Below are positions 37,070 to 45,900 of a DNA stretch of 64,000 nt, in pieces. Made by a program: the position numbers and the translations under genes. How positions within the stretch are numbered: the first letter of the stretch is position 1; every line of letters begins with the position of its first letter. Origin of the DNA: Lentisphaeria bacterium (lineage in GTDB: Bacteria > Verrucomicrobiota > Lentisphaeria > Victivallales > Victivallaceae). Below the pieces are notes generated by a model. The model was given only the letters and a program-made list of their open reading frames with translations, was not told the DNA's origin and made no database searches. The stretch lies in the NCBI GenBank assembly GCA_022768375.1, contig JALEMG010000033.1, forward strand, positions 38,019-102,018, given 5' to 3'.

Positions 37070-38395
37070 TTATTTGCCGATGCAGAAACGGTGAAAGATC
37101 CGGTCCAGCAGGTCCGGTTCCACGTTTTTGCCGGTGATCCCGCCGATCTGCCGGTTCGCGGCGGCAAGTTCCAGCGCGGCGAGTTCGTGGTCTGCCGCCT
37201 CGAACGCCGCTTTCGCCCGGAGAAGCGAGGCTTGGGCCTGTTCCAGCAGCGCGGCGCCCCGGGCGTTGACCGCCACCTCCGGCGGGGTGAGCCGCTGTCC
37301 GGCGCAGACCCGGGCTTCGACGGCGTCGAAAAGCGCCTCCATATTCTCTCCCGTGGCGGCGGATATTTTCACCTGCGGCACGCCCGGGTCGGGCAGGACC
37401 GCTTCGGGCGCGAGGTCGCACTTGTTCCACACGGCGATGACGCCGGGGGCGCTCCGATCCATCGCCGCGACTTCCGCCGCCGGGTCGGGCGCGGAAGCGT
37501 CCAGCAGCCACAATGTGACCTCGCCGGCGCGAATGGACCGGCGGGTGCGTTCGATGCCCAGTTGCTCCACCGGGTCGCTGCTCTCCCGCAGACCGGCGGT
37601 GTCGGTGAGTTGCACGGGAATGCCGTGGATCACCGTTTCGGATTCCACCGTGTCCCGGGTCGTCCCCGGAATGGCGCTGACAATGGCCCGGTCGCGGCCG
37701 AGAATGCGGTTGAGCAGACTGGATTTGCCCACATTGGGTTTTCCCGCCAGAACCACGCGCACCCCGTCTCGCAGCAGCGCGCCGGTTTGCCCGGAAGCCA
37801 GCAGCGCGGATATACGGCGGAGACAGTCGGCGATCTTGTCCGGCACGTCCGGATCGAAGTCAAGTTCCTCGTCGGGGAAGTCCAGTCGGGATTCGCACTC
37901 GGCCCGGAGCGAGGCGATGTCGTCCCACAGGGAATTCACGGCCCGGCTCAGCGCTCCCTCCAACTGCCGGGCGGCCAGGTCCAGCGCCGCCTGACTGCCG
38001 GAACTTACCATATCGGCCACGGCTTCGGCCTGAAGCAGATCCAGTTTGCCGTTGACGAAGGCCCGGTAGGTGAATTCCCCCGGCTCCGCCAGCCGGCAGC
38101 CGGCGGTCAGCAGTTGCCGCATGGCGTGGGCGGCGGCCGCCGCCCCGCCGTGGCACTGCAGTTCCACCACGTCGTCTCCGGTGTAACTCCGGGGACCTTT
38201 CATGAAAACCGCCAGTGTCGGATCGCCGCCGATCCTGCCCAGAAGCATTCGGCGTTCCTCCGTCTCCGCCAGTTTCCGCCGCCCGTGCCAGACGGCGTTC
38301 CCGATGCGCAGCGCGTCCGGACCGGAGACCCGGATCACCGTGATCGCGCCGCCCACGGCGCTGGCGGGCGCGGCGATGTTGTCCCGGGTATTCAT
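37070..38395 (-). CDS. mnmE: tRNA modification GTPase MnmE
   Basis: A 441-residue GTPase that with MnmG makes the cmnm5 group on wobble U34 of certain tRNAs. Order: N-terminal folate-binding domain (NIAAPASAVGGAITVIRVSGP; CHGGAAAAHAM), helical domain, the G domain with GKPNVGKSSLLNRI, DTAGLRES and NKCD, and the C-terminal CIGK with the catalytic Cys. The ATG overlaps the stop of the upstream gene by four bases (ATGA). A longer upstream in-frame stretch belongs to the other gene's coding region and is discarded. Confidence 0.95.
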   Translation of the reverse strand: MNTRDNIAAPASAVGGAITVIRVSGPDALRIGNAVWHGRRKLAETEERRMLLGRIGGDPTLAVFMKGPRSYTGDDVVELQCHGGAAAAAHAMRQLLTAGCRLAEPGEFTYRAFVNGKLDLLQAEAVADMVSSGSQAALDLAARQLEGALSRAVNSLWDDIASLRAECESRLDFPDEELDFDPDVPDKIADCLRRISALLASGQTGALLRDGVRVVLAGKPNVGKSSLLNRILGRDRAIVSAIPGTTRDTVESETVIHGIPVQLTDTAGLRESSDPVEQLGIERTRRSIRAGEVTLWLLDASAPDPAAEVAAMDRSAPGVIAVWNKCDLAPEAVLPDPGVPQVKISAATGENMEALFDAVEARVCAGQRLTPPEVAVNARGAALLEQAQASLLRAKAAFEAADHELAALELAAANRQIGGITGKNVEPDLLDRIFHRFCIGK

Positions 38396-39540
38396 TGCGG
38401 TCGGGCCGTCTCCTGACGCAGGGCGCGGAAGAACGCCAGCATCCGTTCCGCTTCGATTCGGCCCGGTCCGTCCTCCGAACGGCGGTACAACTGCACCGAT
38501 TCCCGCTGGCACTCCTCCGCGCCGGGCAGATCGCCCAGCGCGTAGGCGAGCCGGGCTTTCAGCGCCAGCACCATCGCCATCTCCTCCGGGGAGGCGTGTA
38601 CGCCGACCGGAGCGGACTGCAGGATCTGCCGGGCGCCGAGGACCGCCGCACTCTCGTAGGGGAAATTGCGGAGCAGGGCATCGGCGAACGCGTATTTCAA
38701 CCGGGGCGGGCACTCCATGACGCGGAATTCCTCGATCAGTTCCGGCAATTGATCGCGCAGTTCCGCGTGGCGCAGGATGAGTTCCAGCGCGGTGAAACGC
38801 AGCCGTGCCAGATGCGGCGCCTTCTGCCGCTGGCGCATGGTGATCTCCCACGCCTGACGGCTGTTGCGCATGGATTCCGCGGCGAAAACCGCCATCCGCA
38901 GCGCCGCGGGATGGCCCGGGTCGACCGCGAAAAGTTGTTCCGCCGCCCGGAGGAGCCGCGGCATGTTGCCCTCCCGCAGCGCCCGCTGGGTCTGTTCCAG
39001 CAGCGGCGCCGCCCGCTGCTGCACTTCGACGTCCAGTTTTCCCGTCAGCGCCAGGTCCGCCGCTTCCGGCAGGTCGGCGGCTTCGCCCCGCCACAGCACT
39101 TTGCCCTCGGCGTCCAGCAGAAATCCGCAGGGCAGGATCATCCCTCCGCCCCGCATGAACTGCGGAGTGATCTTCCGTTCCAGATCCGCCGCCAGACGCA
39201 GCCGGGAATCGGCATGCCGCCGTTGAAATTCCCGGGCGTCCGCCATGTCATCCGGGGTGATGACGGCGATCAGCACCTTTCCGTCGAAATTCCGGCGGGC
39301 ATTCTCCAGCAGATAGACCAGCGCGTCGCTGTCGTCGGCCCGGGTGTAGAGAAATACCACGCCGCGCAGCGCCGGGATATTCGGATGCTGTTCGGGAGAT
39401 ATCTTGCCCAGCGGCATGGGGGAGCAATTCACCCACTCCAGTTTGGTTTCCGGTTCGACGGACATTTCTCCCGGGAGCAGGGCCCGGACGGAAAAACTCC
39501 ACAACAGCAGCAGAATCGCGCCGAATGTCTTCCCGCGCAT
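38392..39540 (-). CDS. Secreted thioredoxin-like/TPR protein
   Basis: A 382-residue protein with a signal peptide (FGAILLLLWSFSVRALLPG), so it is probably periplasmic. The next 130 residues look like a thioredoxin/AhpC-type fold: GVVFLYTRADDSDALVYLL, a DFKK-like KVLIAVITPDDMADAREF and LPCGFLLDAEGKVLWRG. No CxxC is present, so a redox role is doubtful. The rest is alpha-helical in TPR style (QTQRALREGNMPRLLRAAEQ; LLRNFPYESAAVLGARQIL). The start at 39540 has GGAGG six bases upstream. Unknown function; its coupling to mnmE is probably only transcriptional. Confidence 0.7.
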   Translation of the reverse strand: MRGKTFGAILLLLWSFSVRALLPGEMSVEPETKLEWVNCSPMPLGKISPEQHPNIPALRGVVFLYTRADDSDALVYLLENARRNFDGKVLIAVITPDDMADAREFQRRHADSRLRLAADLERKITPQFMRGGGMILPCGFLLDAEGKVLWRGEAADLPEAADLALTGKLDVEVQQRAAPLLEQTQRALREGNMPRLLRAAEQLFAVDPGHPAALRMAVFAAESMRNSRQAWEITMRQRQKAPHLARLRFTALELILRHAELRDQLPELIEEFRVMECPPRLKYAFADALLRNFPYESAAVLGARQILQSAPVGVHASPEEMAMVLALKARLAYALGDLPGAEECQRESVQLYRRSEDGPGRIEAERMLAFFRALRQETARPQ

Positions 39541-39584
39541 ACACACCTCCATAAGAACCTGCTCTGACGAATTTCATCCGGCAC

Positions 39585-39613
39585 AATATACCCTCCCGCC
39601 GGTGTAAATGCAA
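39585..39613 (-). promoter_or_regulatory. Promoter of the TPR-mnmE unit
   Basis: Minus-strand TTGCAT (39608-39613) and TATATT (39585-39590), spacer 17. Confidence 0.75.
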
Positions 39614-39653
39614 GGTTTTTGGCAAAAACATCGGGATTTTGACGGTTCGCAGG

Positions 39654-39682
39654 TTGACTTTTGGGCGATTCGGGGTTATTTT
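39654..39682 (+). promoter_or_regulatory. Promoter of rplM-rpsI with a long leader
   Basis: TTGACT (39654-39659) and TATTTT (39677-39682), spacer 17. The start of rplM is about 280 bases further on, leaving a long leader that could hold r-protein autoregulation. Inside it a perfect seven-base hairpin joins 39888-39894 (GTCATGG) with 39905-39911. I see no gene in 39541-39969 beyond that. Confidence 0.65.
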
Positions 39683-39969
39683 ATCAGACGTTCGCATCGG
39701 GAAGTGTTCCTTCCACACGCGGCGCACCCGATCATCGTGCCGCCGGAGAATGCCCCGAAGCGGATGTTTCGGGCGTTGCGTGACCGCACGCCGACGCGAT
39801 CCCGGGGCGCGGTCTGTCCTGTGCGAAAAAATCAGACCGGCGCGGCTCGGGAGGGGAGGCGTTTCCCGGAGGCGGGGGACGGTTCCGGTCATGGGAGTTG
39901 TGTGCCATGACTGCGTACGGTGCGGCGCGGGCGCGGGAAAATGAAAGCGTATGTTGATCAGGTAGCAAA

Positions 39970-40404
39970 ATGAAAACTTATTTGGCAAAAGTTGGCGAAA
40001 TCAAGCCGGAGTGTCTGCTCTTCGATGCTTCCGAAATGCCGGTGGGCCGTCTTGCCGTCCGCATCGCCAATGCGCTGCGCGGCAAAGACAAGCCGACCTA
40101 CACCCCTCACATTGACACCGGCGCGTTCGTGATCGTGGTCAATGCGTCCAAAGCGGTCTTCACCGGGCACAAGAACGAGCGCAAAGTCTATGTCGATTTC
40201 TCCGGGTATCGCGGAGGACGTACCGAGAGTACCGCCGAGAAGGTCCGGGAATCCAATCCCGAACGGCTCATCAAGGACGCCGTCTGGGGCATGATGCCGC
40301 ACGGTCGTCTGGGCCGCGCCCAATTCAGCAAACTCAAGGTTTACGCCGGTGCGGAGCATCCGCATGCCGCGCAGCAGCCCGTCAAAGTCAATTTGGAGAA
40401 GTAA
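39970..40404 (+). CDS. rplM: 50S ribosomal protein L13
   Basis: A 144-residue ribosomal protein of the large subunit. MKTYLAKVGEIKPE, DASEMPVGRLAVRIANALRGK, YTPHIDTGAFVIVVNA and VWGMMPHGRLGRAQFSKLKVYAG are all L13 family signatures. Length matches the usual 142-150. It is followed by rpsI after three bases, the universal L13-S9 pair. Confidence 0.97.
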   Translation: MKTYLAKVGEIKPECLLFDASEMPVGRLAVRIANALRGKDKPTYTPHIDTGAFVIVVNASKAVFTGHKNERKVYVDFSGYRGGRTESTAEKVRESNPERLIKDAVWGMMPHGRLGRAQFSKLKVYAGAEHPHAAQQPVKVNLEK

Positions 40405-40407
40405 ACC

Positions 40408-40806
40408 ATGGTCAAGAAAAGTGATGTGGTCCTGGCTACCGGTCGGCGTAAATGCGCGGTGGCGCGGGTGCGTTTGACTCCCGGCAACGGGAATATTCTG
40501 GTCAACGGCAAGACGATGACCGACTACTTCACCAGCGAATCGCTGTGCGGGTTTGTGAATCAGGTCTTTACGGTCAGCGAGACGGTCGGCAAGTTCGACA
40601 TCGCGGCCAACTGCGCCGGCGGCGGCATGGCCGGACAGGCCGGTGCGCTGCGTCACGGCATCGCCCGGGCGCTCATCAATTACGACGAGACCCTCCGCGC
40701 GGTGCTGAAGCAGAACGGTATGGTCACGCGCGATGCCCGGGTCAAGGAACGGAAGAAGTCCGGTCAGCCGGGAGCCCGTCGTCGGTTCCAGTTCTCCAAG
40801 CGCTGA
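40408..40806 (+). CDS. rpsI: 30S ribosomal protein S9
   Basis: A 132-residue small-subunit protein. ATGRRKCAVARVRLTPGNG at the start, GGGMAGQAGALRHGIARAL in the middle and the basic C-terminus ending RRRFQFSKR (the tail that touches the P-site tRNA) identify S9. The GGAG ribosome-binding site is at the end of rplM. The next unit is tRNA-Arg with its own promoter 31 bases downstream. Confidence 0.97.
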   Translation: MVKKSDVVLATGRRKCAVARVRLTPGNGNILVNGKTMTDYFTSESLCGFVNQVFTVSETVGKFDIAANCAGGGMAGQAGALRHGIARALINYDETLRAVLKQNGMVTRDARVKERKKSGQPGARRRFQFSKR

Positions 40807-40836
40807 AAATATCCGGTACCTTGCGGGGGATGCGGC

Positions 40837-40865
40837 TTGACAAAGGTCCATTCCCCCTGTATATT
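40837..40865 (+). promoter_or_regulatory. Promoter of tRNA-Arg
   Basis: TTGACA (40837-40842) and TATATT (40860-40865), spacer 17; a near-perfect promoter 26 bases before the tRNA. Confidence 0.85.
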
Positions 40866-40890
40866 ATACCGGTGTTTTGAAAGAAGCATT

Positions 40891-40967
40891 GCACCCATAG
40901 CTCAATTGGATAGAGCGTCTGGCTACGGACCAGAAGGTTGCGGGTTCAAGTCCCTCTGGGTGTACCA
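40891..40967 (+). tRNA. tRNA-Arg (anticodon ACG)
   Basis: A 77-base cloverleaf with acceptor GCACCCA paired to TGGGTGT, D arm with GCTCAATTGGATAGAGC, anticodon loop CTACGGA giving ACG (read as inosine-CG for CGN Arg codons), T arm with GGTTCAAGTCC and the CCA end encoded in the gene. Confidence 0.96.
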
Positions 40968-40978
40968 TTTACAAAATC

Positions 40979-41021
40979 TCCGGGATTCGGTCACTTACGA
41001 CCGGGTCCCGGAAGTTTTTTG
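40979..41021 (+). terminator. Rho-independent terminator after tRNA-Arg
   Basis: TCCGGGA (40979-40985) pairs with TCCCGGA (41006-41012), with an inner CGGTC/GACCG stem (40988-40992 with 40999-41003) and a run of six T at 41015-41020. Confidence 0.85.
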
Positions 41022-41147
41022 TAAACAGTACCCTGTACGACAGCGAGTTACGACTTTTTATGCGTTCCCGCGGAGACTGCCGGAGAGACGGGTTTTTCAG
41101 TCAAAAAGCGGATTTTTTGCATTGTTCTTTCGGAAATTCTCTGCCGG

Positions 41148-41347
41148 TACGGGTCGGCCGACCCGTATGCCCGACCCGAACAGCCAACCCCATAGAGACA
41201 AAGGAGTTACAGGAACACACTGACGATTTTGGAGAAAATCTCCGTTTTTTATGCTCCTCCAGCCCCCGACCCGAACAAAAACGGGCATCCCGACCCGTGC
41301 AAAATGGAGATTTCAGAGAAAAATCCCGCCTGAAAATTACGGGTCGG
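41148..41347. repeat. Cluster of CGACCCG words and a 20-bp palindrome
   Basis: The spacer after tRNA-Arg holds a perfect 20-base palindrome (41148-41167) built on ACGGGTCGG, then CCCGACCCGAAC at 41170-41181 and again at 41265-41276, CCCGACCCG at 41289-41297 and ACGGGTCGG at 41339-41347. A small GGAGA/TCTCC hairpin with T run lies at 41231-41250. No gene is visible in 41022-41472. The repeated words may be binding sites or the remains of a mobile element. Confidence 0.55.
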
Positions 41348-41472
41348 TTTGCCTTATGCTTCACAAACCATCCAAACGGGAGACCGGGGACGGAGAATTT
41401 CCGCAACCATGTCAAACGCCAATATCGGCAATGCCGGCCTTTTATCGGATTTCGTCGGTGATTCCGACGGCA

Positions 41473-41975
41473 TCATTTGATCCAGTGCCAGTTCTCCACC
41501 GTGATCGTGCGCTCCAACTGTTCCTGTTTCGGTTGGGGGACTGAACTGAAAAAATCCAGCCCGGTCAGTTCCTCCACTTGATCAACGGTAACCACGAAGG
41601 TCCGCAGATCGGCCGAACTGCCCTTGTTGGGCAGCACGAACGCGATCATCTTTTCCGGGGGCGTGGTGTCGTAGATCACCTTGTAATAATATTGCGGCAC
41701 GGTCACCCGGTTCGCCCCGATGGTGATGGTCTTCTCCGCAGGGAGTATGGGGCCGGTCACGACGACGATTCGCTTCTCCCGCGTGGCGAAATGCCGAACC
41801 TGTTTCTCCAACTTGCTCCAGATTCCCCGATTGAACTGCGGAGCCTGCGGACTCATGTTGCTCATGTAAAAACTCTCCGACATCGTTTTGACGGAGAAAG
41901 ACATGTCGGCGGCCGGGGCAAGATGCCCGCATCATACCCGCTTTGGTGTCTGTTCCAAGGCTGCGACGTGAAAGA
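41473..41975 (-). pseudogene. Broken DNA/RNA non-specific endonuclease (NUC1/EndoG type)
   Basis: The 143-codon frame ending at 41473 is the C-terminal two-thirds of an EndoG-like nuclease: MSFSVKTMSESFYMSNMSPQ, FNRGIWSKLEKQVR, VVTGPIL, VPQYYYKVI and the final TGLDFFSSVP. The catalytic DRGH motif lies just before it: GHLAPAAD reads in the same frame, but SGYD upstream is in another frame, and one missing base at about 41928 breaks the motif. A stop closes the upstream frame after about 12 codons, so the N-terminus is gone too. Hence a pseudogene, unless the window holds a sequencing error. It lies at the end of the Bat-like operon. Confidence 0.7.
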
Positions 41976-42061
41976 GGATCACAAGGCTGCGGTCGATTGT
42001 TTCCGTTCTCTTTCAGTACAAAGCCGATGGAATATGGTCCATGCTTCGACTCGCTTCGAAA

Positions 42062-42913
42062 TCAGTGACGATGCCTGTCATTGCCGTGTCCGGCATGACG
42101 GTTGGGGCAATCTTCGCATCGGGCGTCCGGATCGGCCGGAGTGGCCAGCGCCGCCTGAAACTCCGGAGTCGACCTGATCTTGTCATAATCACGGACGGGG
42201 AACCACTGTTTGTTCAAGGTCTGCCGCTGATGATCCGGGGACTGCTTCATGATCAGCCGCACGGCGTTCACGGCGATATCTTTGTCCCCGTTGACCGCTG
42301 CGGCCCGGGAACAGAGTTTCAATTCATTCAGTTTCATTTTGCCCATGGGAAAGCGAAGGTAAAGTTTTGCAGCCCGTTCCCGGTCGCCGATGCGGGCGTA
42401 TGCCAGCGCGGCACAGAGGACGGTACCCGGCTTCGCCCCGGCCAGATCAGTTTTGGAAAACAGCGCCGCCGCCTCATTGTTGCGGTCGAGGTTGAGCAGG
42501 GTAACGGCACAACTGACGGTGTTGGCATCGTTCGGCTGCAGTTCGCAGATCCGCCGATCCACTTCCAAGGTCCGTTCGAACAGACCGTATCGAAGATAAA
42601 ATCCCCGGATCTGCCGTCCCAGACGCACCGCGATGTCCGGATTTTTCTCCTGCTCGAAAAGTGAGACCCGCCGGAGCGTGACCTTAAGTCCGGAATAAAC
42701 TGTTTTCAACCGGGGATTGCCGGGATCTTTTTCCAGTTCTCCGCGAAGCAACTTTTCCGCAGTTTGGAGGTCTCCGTTTTTCAGGGCATCAACGCCGGGA
42801 CTTTTCAACACCGCGTTTTGCTCCTTATGGTGATGATGATGATCATCGCCATGGGCGAATGCCGTGCAGTTCAGTCCCAGCGCGCAGACGATTGCAAATG
42901 TTGACAACTTCAT
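42062..42913 (-). CDS. Secreted TPR protein with His-rich ends
   Basis: A 283-residue protein with a signal peptide (LSTFAIVCALGLNCTAFA) followed at once by HGDDHHHHHKE; the C-terminus is also rich in Cys and His (CEDCPNRHAGHGNDRHRH). The middle is TPR-like (GDLQTAEKLLRGELEKDPGN; CAALAYARIGDRERAAKLYL). Together they suggest a periplasmic metal-binding TPR protein, perhaps for Zn, Cu or Ni, an inference from composition. The ATG overlaps the giant gene's stop by four bases, so it is translationally coupled to it; AAGGA lies eight bases upstream. Confidence 0.75.
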   Translation of the reverse strand: MKLSTFAIVCALGLNCTAFAHGDDHHHHHKEQNAVLKSPGVDALKNGDLQTAEKLLRGELEKDPGNPRLKTVYSGLKVTLRRVSLFEQEKNPDIAVRLGRQIRGFYLRYGLFERTLEVDRRICELQPNDANTVSCAVTLLNLDRNNEAAALFSKTDLAGAKPGTVLCAALAYARIGDRERAAKLYLRFPMGKMKLNELKLCSRAAAVNGDKDIAVNAVRLIMKQSPDHQRQTLNKQWFPVRDYDKIRSTPEFQAALATPADPDARCEDCPNRHAGHGNDRHRH

Positions 42914-45900
42914 TTTTCCGGTCCTTTCCTTGATTGGTTGGTGGATGAACATTTTTTCCGGATCGGCATAAGTCGTCCGGCACGTTGCAGTTGTTCCCCA
43001 AGTTGATGCCGTTCTTGTCCGGTCAAAATGTCCAGACGCCACAGCGAGGCTTCCCCGGGACGCCGGTCATGGCGAGCCGCGGCCGCCATATAGCGTGCCG
43101 CATGTTCCGGGGAGGCGGCGGCCAGCAGGACATAGTGACGGACCAGCATGTCGGCGGGGAGGTGCCCGTCACGCAGAGCCGCCTCCAAAGCGGCGGCGGC
43201 GGCGGCGATGAATGTTTCCCGTTCCGGTACTGCGATCAGGGGCAAGATACGCTCCCAATCCGGGAATCCTCCTTCGGAGGCGAAGTAGCGGCGGAACCGC
43301 ATTTCGGGTTCCCCGGATCCGAAGACCAGGTACAGATCGGTATTTTCCGCCGGATCGCTCCGTCCGATGATCGTTTCGCGCGCGGCCTGATACTGTTCCG
43401 GTATCCAGCGTGCCGTCAATGCCAGCCGCACCAAGCGCACCGAAACTTCATACCCGCCGGAATCGGGAACCTGCAGTTTCTTTGCCAGAAAACTCCGCGT
43501 TTCCGGCGAGGTAAGAGGCATTATTTTTTCAAGCATGACCAGTTGGCGGTCCAGCATCCGCCCGGAGGCCAGTCGCCGCGCCAGAGCATCCGCCGCGGAG
43601 GTCCGGACGGCCGGGGGCAGTTTCAGAAGCAGCGCGAATGCCGTTTCCGGCGGGACCTGCGGATTTTGCACGAGAGCGGCCGCTCCGCGGCTTTCTTCCG
43701 GAGACAACGCTTCCCCCGCGGCGGATTTGAGCGCTGTTTCCGCCGGCGTGACGGCCGCCGGAATATATGAAGGCGCGGACAATTGACAGCGGGCGGCGAA
43801 GATCACGGCAAATCCCGGTTCAGTCACCGGAATACCCCGTAACAGGTAATCCAGAACTTCACCGAAATTCCGGACCCCGTCGGACAGGAAAAAAAGCCGG
43901 TTTTTTCGGGGATCGCCCCGCCGCCGCATCCCGCGCAGTCCGCCCAGTCCGAACTCGTCGTCGATCACTCCGACCGTCCCGCCGTTGCGGCACTGTTCGG
44001 TCAGAAATCTCCGCAGCGCCGCGCTGAATTTTTCCGGGGCGGACTGTTCCCGGTCAAGCAGCAGCTGCTCACTGCGGCGAAGCGTTTCCGGCAGGGAGGA
44101 AAGATACTCCCGGGCCTCGGCGTAATCCCCATTCTCCCGGAGCAGTTGGGCCAGACGCCTGGCGTAGAGGACGGAGACCGCGGCATCCTTGGGCGGCGCG
44201 GTGCGCAGCGTTTGGATGAACTCATTGCCCCGACCGGTTTTCAATGTCAGAACTTCCATCAGTCGGAATATCGGGATGGTACGTTCGCCCTCCCGCCACA
44301 TCCGGAACATCAGATCGAGCGAAGCATCGTATTCGCCCGCTCCATCCAGCAAAAGTGCCAGCAGCAGCCTCCGGGCCGGACGTGTGCCGAGCAATTTCTC
44401 ATCCCCGGCCAGTTCGTTGATCCATTCGGAACGGAGCAATGCGCCGGTCCCGCCGTCGGAGCCGCCGGCGGCGCCGAAAACCGGATTCAACTCCCGGATG
44501 GCCCGAATGAGAGGCAAATTGAAGGAGTTCAGTTCCGTGAAACGCTCGAAGACAATGGCGGCCAGCCGCCGTGCTCCGGCGGCATCTCCGGCGGCCCAGC
44601 GGGTGCGCGCCAGCAGGATCTGAGCGTAAAATGATTCCGGATATTGGCGGAGAAAGGTTTCCGCCAGCATAAGTTTCAGCGGTATTGCTCCGGAAATAAG
44701 CGGCCAGTCCCATTTCCCGTCCCGCAGTTTGAGCGAGTCGATCTCCTTGCGCAGTCTTGCTTCGACCGCCGGTGACGGGGACACGGACAGTGCGCCGACC
44801 AGCCGGGGCAGGAATGTGTTTTTGCGGGCGGGCGGCATTCGATCCAGAACGGCAAAAAACTCGGTCTCCGCCGCACCGGACGGGAGGATGGCAAGTTTTG
44901 CCGCCAGTTCCGACGGATCGACGGTTACGACCTTCCTTGCCGGTGGAACGGACGCGGCGGGAAAAGTGCGCAAAGCCTGAATACGGGCACGTACCGGGTG
45001 CCAGATCATGCGTCGCGCCCCGGGGGATGCGGTGCGGGACAGCCGCGCCAATTCCGCCGAAAATTCCTCCGGAAACAGCGCCGACTGATGGGCGAAAGCC
45101 CGGATCAGCGGCTGCAACTGCCGCGACGGGTCATTGTGCAGGTCCTGTTCCCGTTCCGCACCGGGCGCGACACGGGAAGCCAGCAGTTTCAGCGCGGCAA
45201 GATTCAGTTTGCCTGCGGACAACAACTCATTGCCCGTCTCCTTTACGGCGGCATATCGGGTCAGCAGTTCCGGAGAATCGGGATGGAGACTGAGCAGTTC
45301 CCGGCAGATCCGGTCCGCGTCGTCCAGCCGGCCGGTCTCAAGGCAGGTCCCGACAAAATCGAAAAGGTGATTGACCGAATCCTCCGCCGCGTCCGCGTCG
45401 CGGACGCACCGCTCCGCCGTTGCGAAACGACCGTTTTCGATCAGGAAGCGGCTGAGGAGCACGTACAGTTCCGGGGCGTATATCTCACTTGAGCCCAACA
45501 GCAGTCCGGCATAACGCAGTGCCTCCGGGCGATTGCTTTGAGCCAATGCGGAGAGAAAGAGTTGTCGGAGCAGCAGCCCGCGTCGTTCCGGGGCGACCGC
45601 CAATTGTCGGAACAGAAGTTTTCTCCGGCACTCGGTGTCGCCCAGAGTTTCGGCAAGGTCGTCGGCAAGTTGATAAAAGAAGATTTGTTCCGGTTCCCGG
45701 CGCAAACGGTCCAGCACTGCCGTCAGCGCGCCGCGGAGTTCCGGTGCGGGCGCATCCAGATTGAGCAGTCCGTCCACCGCGACGCCGAATAAGTCCGTCG
45801 GCGTTTCCGGAGTCAGCAGATTTCGGAAAAAAACCGTCGCCGCCGCGCCGGAACCGCAAGCCTTCTGCGCGTTGGCTCGAAGCAGATACAGTTCGATCCG

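Noticed and set aside
39541..39969. Frames of about 100 codons in the rplM leader
   Set aside because: No start signals; both strands are open by composition. The region is better explained by two divergent promoters and a leader.
40968..41472. Short open frames in the spacer after tRNA-Arg
   Set aside because: They share sequence in several frames because of the repeated CGACCCG words, have no ribosome-binding sites and resemble no protein.
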